From assembly GCA_023238725.1 (NCBI GenBank), contig CM041553.1, positions 19,255,501-19,319,500 on the forward strand: DNA of 64,000 nt, read 5' to 3'. This document shows, one piece after another, positions 57,001 through 64,000 of this stretch (position 1 is its first letter; each line of letters opens with the position of its first letter). A model generated the notes under the pieces. The model was given only the letters and a program-made list of their open reading frames with translations, did not search any database and had not been told where the DNA came from. Source of the DNA: Scortum barcoo. Its lineage: Eukaryota > Chordata > Actinopteri > Centrarchiformes > Terapontidae. The translations under genes were made by a program, and so were the position numbers.

Positions 57001-60000
57001 TTTTTTTGCATGTTAACAACCACGTGTAGAACTCAAGAGCATTCTAGCGTTCTAAATATATAAACAACTGTGAGAACTACTTACTGATGACGTACACGTG
57101 GAATGAGTGATCCACAGATGCGTCCTCATGACTGGCTGAGAACTTGTAGATCCCGCCCTCCGAGCCGAGAACCCTCACCAGCCTGAGCTCGCTGGTGTAT
57201 CTAATAAAACGGACAATTCAATTTACGCGTACTTGATATACATGTGATATATACCTGCGTCCGGCATACTGTTAACTTACTGTACCTGTATTTGCGGCGG
57301 TGGATGGTGATAACGTGCTCTGTGGTGTTGAGGATCTTTTTGCCGTTATAAAACCAGGACAGGGAGCTGGGTGCAGGATAGGTATCAAATTCTACTCGCA
57401 GGCTCAGACTCTCCCCTTCTTTGACATCAGCCTGGACCGGATCTGGCCTTCCTAACATGGTAATGAACCCCCGCTCTGGAGGACAAGAGATAAAAACTGA
57501 ATTTAAAGAAAAAGTCGATCTATATACTTATATATACTTACCTATACACACTGTAGTCCAAGAAAAGGCTATACAGTAAACACTGTATGTACCATAAGTA
57601 AATGTTTAATTTAATCTGCTTCAAAATGAAAATATAGTCAGTATATTCCTTAATGATAAATGCCTTGCTCGGGAATACTGGGATACACCTTCCCATGCTT
57701 CTCCAACCTGCCTAATATATCTTTATCTCAGTTTATGATTTCCTAACTTTTCCAAAATGCCTTACAAGAACGTGCCTGAAATTTTTTTTTTTAGGTATTT
57801 ACACAAGTCAGAGAAACAAAAAAGTTGGTCAACATTTGTATAAAATCTATGTGAAAAGGCCAGAAATAAAAACAAACAAACAAACAAACAAAAAAGCACT
57901 AGCAGCCAACGTCTACCTCTGACCTGAGATACATGTGTACTGTGAATTATTCAGGGAAGTTACACTGACACCTGGCTCTCTTTTGCTGGTATGCCCTGTT
58001 TGCCCAACACCTTTAATCACACCTGTTAGTTTGGTGTTAAGGGAGGGGCATCAACTGCTCTGTAACTTTCGCCGCCCAGATTTTTCCTCAGCCGTTTGTA
58101 ACAAATATTTTCAGGATGACTGTACATCACTTGGTGTGCTGGCTCTCAAAAGTGCAACAAATGTGCCAGAATCATGCCATGTGATGTTACAAACTGCAAA
58201 CAGCAGATCAGGGCTCAAAACTGGAGAGTCCAGCTTGTTGTGGACAGAGTGCTCTCTCCTCTATGTGGAGAAATTTGCACAAACATGACTGGAACAAATC
58301 ATTTGGGTGAAATTTTGCAGCTCCTTTTGTGTGAGAAGTGTTTCTTGCCTAAATCATGTCTGGACTCACACTGGTAAATCCTAACCCGCTTTGAATAATG
58401 TGGTCTCTTTCTTTGACACATCTGTACACCTATTTGCATGCTATGCAAATGAGGGATCATGAGTCTTAAAAATGTATTTCCAGAAGCGAGTGCTGGTTTT
58501 GTTGGTTTTAGCTGAGTGTTGTTTCAGTGAACATTCCTGTGAACACTGTGAAGGAGGAGTTGTGATTGTGGTGTTGTTTTAGAGGAGCCGAGACAGTGAT
58601 GGTGTCAGATCCAGTTGGTGGCACTGTGCGTGTAGCTGTCTGCGGCACCGCCTGCCTACGTGCACCCATGCATGCACCCAAAACCAAAAGCACCATTGTG
58701 GACACTCACCGCGGACATCCAGCTGCAGCGCGGTGGCACTGGTGCCTCTCTCATTGTGGGCGTGGCAGCGGTAAGTGCCCGCGTCCAATTGGTTGAATTG
58801 ACGGCTGTGATCAGGAGTGAGGCGGCGCGTTGATAACCACGGGAGCCGGACAGGATGTGGGAGGCTTGGGATTTATTGGGATGCTGCAGGGCATCGGGGT
58901 AAAAGGTGAGCGGTGCAACGTCAACAGGTGTGACATCACACAGATCAATTGTTACAACACTTCAGATAGTTCAGTTTTTCTAATTGAATGTACATTTATC
59001 ACAGCTGTGTTTTTACATTAATCTTAAACAGCCAACTCAACATGAAATCCAAAAGTACTCTATAAACAAAAGTACACTATAAAATTTTACAAAACATTAT
59101 AATTATATTATTTTAAAATTTTCACTGTTCAATTATATTTTCTGTAAATTATATATCTTGAATGTTGTTTCAAAGTCCTCTCTGCACTGTCACATACATT
59201 ATTACTTGCCTAAAACCTGTTTTAATTTTGAAATATGTATGTAAAGTGTAAGTGCACTTCCTTTAAAAGGAGGAGCCTCTCCTGCAAGTCAATCCCAACA
59301 TTAATCTCACCGCTGTCGGAGGGAAATCCCACTTCAGACTGAAGTCCGGGTTGACGTTGGTGGAGCTGCAGGTGATCTCAAAGCGCTCTCCTTTCCTGAG
59401 GATGACGGTGTCTTTCTGGGACAGAGCGACCACTGGAGGCACGTCTGGCACTGCATAAGGAGTGCCGACATTAACATAAGTGATATAACTGATGGTCTCA
59501 TTTACACAAGCGCACATAAAAACTCCCACGCCTTGCTGTTTTTATATTCATTCTCATTTCCTCATAAATAAGGATTACTAGGACAGTTGGGTCACTTAGG
59601 TCATGACCTTTGTACTGCTCAGGCATCTTATTTATGAGTATAAAATTATTCTATTTTATGACAGACAATGTTGTAAATCACTCTGAATTTGAGTGAGTGA
59701 TAAATGCCTATATCATTCAACTATATGTGTGTTAACAGCAGTGTTCCTCCCTGAGATATTTAATCATAAGTGCAGCTAAAACTACAAAATGAAATATGTG
59801 AAATAAATACAAAACATAACATAAATTAAATGACCCTTATGAGCGTGTGACTCCTGTTTGTTCAAATACAAACTAATGACAAAGCAGGTAGGTACAGTAT
59901 TTGTATATGAAGATTAATTCCCGACATTAGATGCCTGCTGACGTCACTTTAGTGGTTGTGTTTGACAAAGACTCGTGTTAATTCTATTTACCCCAAGCGA

Positions 60001-63000
60001 GGCCTTCATGCACCGTTACAAAGCTTTGTTCAGTATGAGACTTTAATCCCTCTGCTCCACCCTCCCTCCCTCATCTCTCTTTTTTCACTCCCTCTCCCCA
60101 TCAGTCAAAGGGACACTACGCCCCAGCTCCTCCTAGCTTGTCTCTGTTTTGATGTCTTTCCACTGCAGACCAGACTGAAAGTGCTGATGCAGTGCAGGGA
60201 GACTGGCGCACACTTCAAATGCTTTTATGGTACATTTCCTATTAATATACTTCATTAGGAAAACTATGAGTTAAACCTCTGTTGCCAAAACACATCTGCA
60301 GTGTAGATGGTTGGAGGAGCCGTTTTTCATCGCTGTGACTGACACTGGTCTCTGCCAGGATGCATTATGGCCTCTCATGTAGATTTGCAGCCACACTAGT
60401 GGCTCTAGGAATGGCAGTGCTGGTCTGTTTGTGGGTTGGTCCAGCACTTTGGTCCAGGCTGAAGTATATTAACCATTTGATGGATTGTCATAAAGTTTTG
60501 CACAGACACAGACATTATGATCCCCAGAGGATAAGTCCACCTGACTTTGGTAATCAGTTTCAATTTGTCTTTAACCATCAAAATGACTTATACATAATAT
60601 ATTCCTATATTTGGAACTTTTACACTATTATATTTTGTGTCTTATGTTCTCTTTTTAATTCTGTGATTTTCTTTTATACATACATTTTGAGCTTTGTTGT
60701 AGGGAGCCTGAGGATGAACAATATTTTTACTATTTATATTATTAGCCAATTGTGGATGAACATCAACTCAAGGAGATATGAGATATTCTGTTAAACATTG
60801 TATGTAGGCTACGTTTGCCCTCACAATGCCCAGTTCTAATGTTTTGAACAAGCAGCTGTGAGGTGGTAGATAGTGACTATTTTACTTTGTATTTATGTCG
60901 CTGTTTTTAATTTGTGTACTGGGACATTTGTATTATGGTTCCCCAAGGCATTAGCAAAGGCAAGTGCTTTGCCTTTTCCTTCTACTGGCTAATTACCAGG
61001 AGCGGACAGACGCTTTTAGGATGAAGGAGTGGGCTAAAAGGGGGTCAGCTTAACTATCCTTTTTATAAGTTAGTGACTTTCACTCTGACTTTGTGGCTCT
61101 GCCCTTTTCTTGCTGCAAATACTAAAATATTGGGTTAGGCTTAGTCTCTCTCTTATTCTTTTCCTGGCAACAGCTGCACATACAGCATTTACTCTATCCC
61201 TCCTCTCACCCTTTTAGCTTAATTAACACCCAAATGACAAATGTAGCAAAGCTATGACACATGCAGAACCAATAAACACTGGTTTATCTACATGATTTAT
61301 AGTGTTCAAAAACAAGAAAATCACATGTCACCTTTGTCCGTCATGTTTCTCACTTACCGAGTCTCACATCCATTGTGTATTGGCTGGACGTTACTTTGAC
61401 CCCGCCGAGCTGTCCCACACATACGTAGCAGCCCTCGTATTCCTTCCTCACATTGCTGATGATGACGCCTCGCTGGAGGTCGCTGTGGAAAGTCATGCCA
61501 TAGGGCAAAGGTCGTCCATCGCAGGTCTCCAGAGCCAAGAGGGTGACCTCTGGGTCAGTCACAAGGCAGGGGATGGTGTAGTTCTCACCTGCACGCACCA
61601 GGATGACGTTGACCATGGTGCGCTGAAAGGCATTCAGCGGGTCTGAGGAGATGAATAAGAGACGGGCTGAGTGCTGTTAGTGGATGGACACACATGTGCG
61701 ATCACATGCCACACCCCTCCCTCCTACTCCTCGCCACCTTAAAAACCCACCTTTCACATAAACATAGATGGAGCTGTGTTCCAGTGTGCTGTTGTTGACA
61801 CACATGTAGCGACCCGTGTGGTACGACTGCGCTGCTGAGACTTTGATGTAAGCCACGCCGCCCTCCTCCACCTCTCCCTCCAGCCTGCGAGGCTTCTCCC
61901 TCTGCCACCTCAACCTGGACGGGGTGCCAGACATTGTGGCGTTGTCATGGCAACGCAGCTCCAGCTTGCCCCTCTTGGGAACGACAACGTGAGGCCCGCT
62001 GGGGGAGATGACTGGCTCGCACCACGCTGGAACAGAGGACATGCAGTATGGTTGACGTATGGCGGGTCTGGATGCTGGTTTTTTTTTTTTTTTTTTTTGG
62101 AAGGGTTCAGTTTAAGCAAAGATCCAGGCCAGAAGAAAAAAAAAAACCTGCTGCGTTTTAGAAACACTAATGCTGATGAATTACTAGCTGTGGGAAGGAC
62201 AGCAAGAAATAAAGACCAAAAAAGCAGATACGTAGTGCTGCAATTCAAGATTGCTTTCATTACCAAACAATATTCAGATTATTTTGTTGATCAATCCATT
62301 AATTGTTTAGTCTATAAAATAGTGAAAAAATGCAACCACAATTACCTAAAACCCGAGATGTGTTTCAAACTGCTTTTTTAATCAACAAACACTCCAATCC
62401 CAAACATATCTTTATATAATTCAAAGACGAGCAGCAAATCCTCACAACTGCAAAGCTCTAACAAAATGGTGTTTGGCAATTTGACTTGAAACTATCAAAG
62501 TTTTCTTTTAGTCAACAAATCGATGAATCGTCAGCATATAGACTTGAATATAGTCCCTAATGTAATGGTTAAATAGGACGATATGATTGGCACGGAGCCT
62601 CTTAAAACAGAGTGCTACCAAATCATGGCTCAATTGAACAATCAATAATTATGAGCTGTCTACCCGCTGAGTAATCATGCATTAAGGCCCCTCAATCCAT
62701 ACCCTTAAGATGAGTAAACCAAACTATCACAGTGAGAAGCACAGTTTAACCCCAAACACATAACCCCCTCCAAGTTTGCTTTCTTCCTTTTTTTTTTCTT
62801 CTTCTTTTTTTTTGTGCAGATTCCCACATGATAGGCGCCATTTCAAGAACAAGATCTTCATGTGACTGTTGTGCCTTCGGGCCTGGTTGAGAAAGCAAGA
62901 AGTGGATGCAAATAAGGCTCCCCTTGTAACGCATCAATATCTAGGAAGGCTTTCTTTTCTGTTTTGCAGGGTGCAAGTGCGAGTTTCAGAGCCGCTGTGT

Positions 63001-63909
63001 TATTTGAGCAGTCAAAAGGTTTCGCAAGAAAAACCTGAGGCTGTTGTATGACTAAACACAAAGCTGCCATCGCGCAGCGGTGAGCGCTGGGAAGATGTCA
63101 AGGTGCTGCTGGATGTGTTTGTGTTAAAAGATGTGCGCCTGTTCTTTTGTTGCTTCTGCTGCCCTGCTGAGGCGCACAACCTAATCCCCTTTTATTTCGG
63201 TGGATAAATAATTAATCGTCCTCCAACGGTGCTATAAACACACACACACACACACACACACCTGTTGCCTGCTGGGAGAGGCAACCCATAGGCATCTCCT
63301 ACGCACTTCCACACACAAACACACGCACACAAAGTAACCTAATTATGGAAATGAGCGCTGATATGATCTGCAGACTTGATCTGACAGGTTGGTGAGACTG
63401 TACCGCTAAACGACACTTTATCTAGACGTCCAGCACGTTTTCAGGAACAATGTGGGGACCATGTTTCTTCAGTGCTCAGAGTCACAGACATACGCGCTGC
63501 TTTTCTCACCTCAGTAAGTCCAACTGAGGACGAAAAGACCTTAAATAAGCACACAATATGGGGACACTTAAGTCATCTAAAAAGACAGATTCTCACGCAA
63601 ATGCTAGAAAAAACAGGGACATGTGGATTTTTTTTGAAAAAGTACAATATTATATACTCTAAAGGAATAGCCTCATGTCTCCAGGAGTATTTTAGCATTA
63701 CAGTATGATAATCAATTAAACCATTGTGGAGTAAAGAGAGAAAATAAGATAATTATAAAGTCATTAGTCAGACAGACACACCATGCGCCACTACGGGGAT
63801 ATTCAAGCAATGTGTGTGTGTGTGTGTGTATGTGATCAGGAGCGTTTTTCTCACCTGTCAGTGGCAGCAAAAGAAAATGTGAGGCAAAAACAAGCCAGTG
63901 GCACCTCAT
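48041..63909 (-). CDS. kit: KIT class III receptor tyrosine kinase (stem cell factor receptor), 21 exons, three frame breaks
   Basis: KIT is the plasma-membrane receptor for stem cell factor, acting in pigment, germ and blood cells. Exons 5' to 3': 63855-63909, 61751-62026, 61358-61642, 59311-59444, 58710-58883, 57286-57475, 57085-57200, 56796-56910, 55233-55421, 54780-54886, 53914-54040, 53681-53785, 52813-52923, 52003-52141, 51829-51899, 51628-51719, 50932-51054, 49999-50110, 49622-49721, 49004-49109, 48041-48186. Exon 1 encodes a signal peptide, 2-9 five Ig domains, 10 the membrane span, 11 the juxtamembrane YIYIDPTQLPYD. The split kinase has GSGAFGKVV, VAVKML, HRDLAARN, DFGLARD and ARLPVKWM. 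The insert keeps YMPM, a PI3-kinase site. ITEYCCYGDLLNFLRRKR and CVYTFESDVWSYGI distinguish KIT from PDGFR and CSF1R. Exons 5, 9 and 21 have lengths that break phase; see separate entries. Paralogue (kita or kitb) is undecided. Confidence 0.95.
48065..48085 (-). other. kit: Apparent frameshift in kit last exon
   Basis: The exon starts in phase 0 and reads VYLRLSNNPG to TQPLLQQ, aligning with the KIT tail (IYSNL...SQPLL). It then continues APLTSSWTMSDPN into the TG microsatellite, stopping at 47995. One frame over, the same DNA reads TADVFLDYV and stop at 48041-48043, an acidic end more like KIT. The coding length of 146 nt is one short of a multiple of three. Confidence 0.6.
49285..49580. mobile_element. 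Degraded interspersed repeat, family A copy 3 (kit intron 19)
   Basis: Contains GAGCTGCAGCAGTTTCTCGG, TCCAATGTGAAGATTTGCTG and a GATTGATAGATTAATCAATC-type end, matching family A blocks near 29005 and 50262. Boundaries are approximate. Confidence 0.5.
50262..50515. mobile_element. Degraded interspersed repeat, family A copy 4 (kit intron 17)
   Basis: Contains GCTGCAACAATTAGTCAATT, TAATTAATCAGTCATTTTTC and CAAAAATGCCAAACG. These match family A. GTAAGCATT is locally triplicated near 50390-50422. Confidence 0.5.
50518..50800 (+). mobile_element. Probable 3' end of a retroelement (LINE or SINE type) in kit intron 17
   Basis: Contains AGATAAGATAAAACTTTATT, AATCCCACATTTGGGAAATTC. This tail is recognisable at the ends of many fish retroelement insertions. 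It adjoins family A copy 4, so one insertion may lie inside or next to the other. No coding sequence. Confidence 0.5.
54949..54976. repeat. (CA)n microsatellite in kit intron 9
   Basis: CA run with one CG interruption, upstream of the exon 10 acceptor. Confidence 0.85.
55261..55267 (-). other. kit: Single-base insertion (frameshift) in kit exon 9
   Basis: Exon 9 is 189 nt where flanking phases demand 188. Reading from the acceptor gives ...YHTLECVASTREG and then an out-of-frame tail. Dropping one base of the plus-strand CCC at 55263-55265 gives STREDEAYTLFSIS joined in phase to the exon 10 membrane-proximal sequence. The Ig5 cysteine lies just before the break. Confidence 0.85.
58791..58802 (-). 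other. kit: Frame-breaking indel in kit exon 5 (third Ig domain)
   Basis: Exon 5 starts in phase 0 (HPNKSQASHILSG...ASLLITAVN) and must end in phase 1 (QLDAGTYRCHAHNERGT...LQLDVR), but its 174 nt give phase 0. Plus-strand TTGAATTGAC at 58793-58802 is a near-duplicate pair of five bases. Removing five bases gives a 169 nt exon and an Ig E-to-F strand of the expected length. Loss of one base is the alternative. Confidence 0.8.
60380..60560 (+). mobile_element. Degraded interspersed repeat, family B copy 2 (kit intron 3)
   Basis: Contains GCAGCCACACTAGTGGCTCT, CCAGCACTTTGGTCCAGGCTG, TGATGGATTGTCATAAAGTT, TTGCACAGACACAGACATTA and CCCCAGAGGATAAG, matching blocks near 45530-45770. A 144-codon reading frame across it is not a gene. 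Confidence 0.6.
62270..62535. mobile_element. Degraded interspersed repeat, family A copy 5 (kit intron 1)
   Basis: Opposite orientation relative to copies 1 and 2: TTGATCAATCCATTAATTGT, GTCTATAAAATAGTGAAAAA, GACGAGCAGCAAATCCTCAC and AACAAATCGATGAATCG. Boundaries are approximate. Confidence 0.5.
63239..63261. repeat. (CA)n microsatellite in kit intron 1
   Basis: About 11 CA dinucleotides. The remainder of the 1.8 kb intron 1 (62027-63854) shows only family A copy 5 and homopolymer T runs. Confidence 0.85.
63811..63829. repeat. (TG)n microsatellite in kit intron 1, close to the exon 1 donor
   Basis: Short TG run some 25 bases from the exon 1 splice donor. Confidence 0.8.
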
Positions 63910-64000
63910 GATTAGGCGGTTTTTAAGCCTTTCACTCTACTCCGTGCGTTTCAAGTGCGGGAATAACCATCCTGCGATTTTTTTGGTTTTTAGATTTAAT

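Noticed and set aside
60360..60794. A 144-codon plus-strand frame with hydrophobic segments in kit intron 3
   Set aside because: It spans an interspersed repeat and AT-rich intron; no domain or codon signal.
48041..63909. Interpreting the kit frame breaks as a decaying pseudogene copy
   Set aside because: All 21 exons, splice sites and catalytic residues are intact, there are introns, and phases agree everywhere except three short indels, so error or rare allele is more likely than a pseudogene.
48041..63909. PDGFRA or CSF1R as the identity of the receptor kinase
   Set aside because: The sequences ITEYCCYGDLLNFLRRKR, YIYIDPTQLPYD, CVYTFESDVWSYGI and the YMxM insert motif fit KIT better, as does the proximity to clock.

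Overview
The window is ordinary nuclear chromosomal DNA from a ray-finned fish, most likely a percomorph teleost. The evidence is intron-rich protein-coding genes with GT-AG introns, abundant (CA)n/(TG)n microsatellites, and degraded interspersed repeats of the kind that litter perciform-type genomes. Five genes are visible. I rebuilt them exon by exon from splice signals, reading-phase continuity and protein family resemblance.

Layout: (1) 200-8234, plus strand: the last 24 coding exons of ecpas/ECM29, the proteasome adaptor; the 5' part lies outside the window. (2) 10135-19280, minus strand: a complete 24-exon smc2, the condensin ATPase subunit, convergent with ecpas. (3) 21218-22907, minus strand: exoc1l, a short Sec3-N-domain protein related to exocyst subunit 1. 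(4) 27.6-45.4 kb, plus strand: clock, the circadian bHLH-PAS activator, with a CpG-rich 5' end, probable non-coding leader exons, 21 coding exons, a 41-residue glutamine run and a 3 kb 3' UTR. (5) 48041-63909, minus strand: a complete 21-exon kit receptor tyrosine kinase, convergent with clock; the window ends just upstream of its signal-peptide exon. Exoc1l, clock and kit correspond to the human 4q12 neighbourhood, whereas smc2 and ecpas are on human 9q31, so two ancestral blocks meet between about 19.5 and 20.9 kb.

The genes do not form a pathway; they are independent vertebrate loci. I saw no operon, phage, CRISPR, RNA-gene array or novel system. The most useful result is that five coding positions carry reading-frame-breaking indels inside otherwise intact exons: smc2 exon 7, the clock last exon, and kit exons 5, 9 and 21. 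In each case the splice phases on both sides remain correct. All 24 ecpas exons and all exoc1l exons are clean. Because smc2 is essential, uncorrected sequencing or assembly indels are the simplest explanation, and automatic annotation would truncate these genes. Other points of interest are the clock polyglutamine tract, a three-copy array of about 330 bp units upstream of clock, and an 87-unit CA repeat starting one base after the ecpas stop codon.
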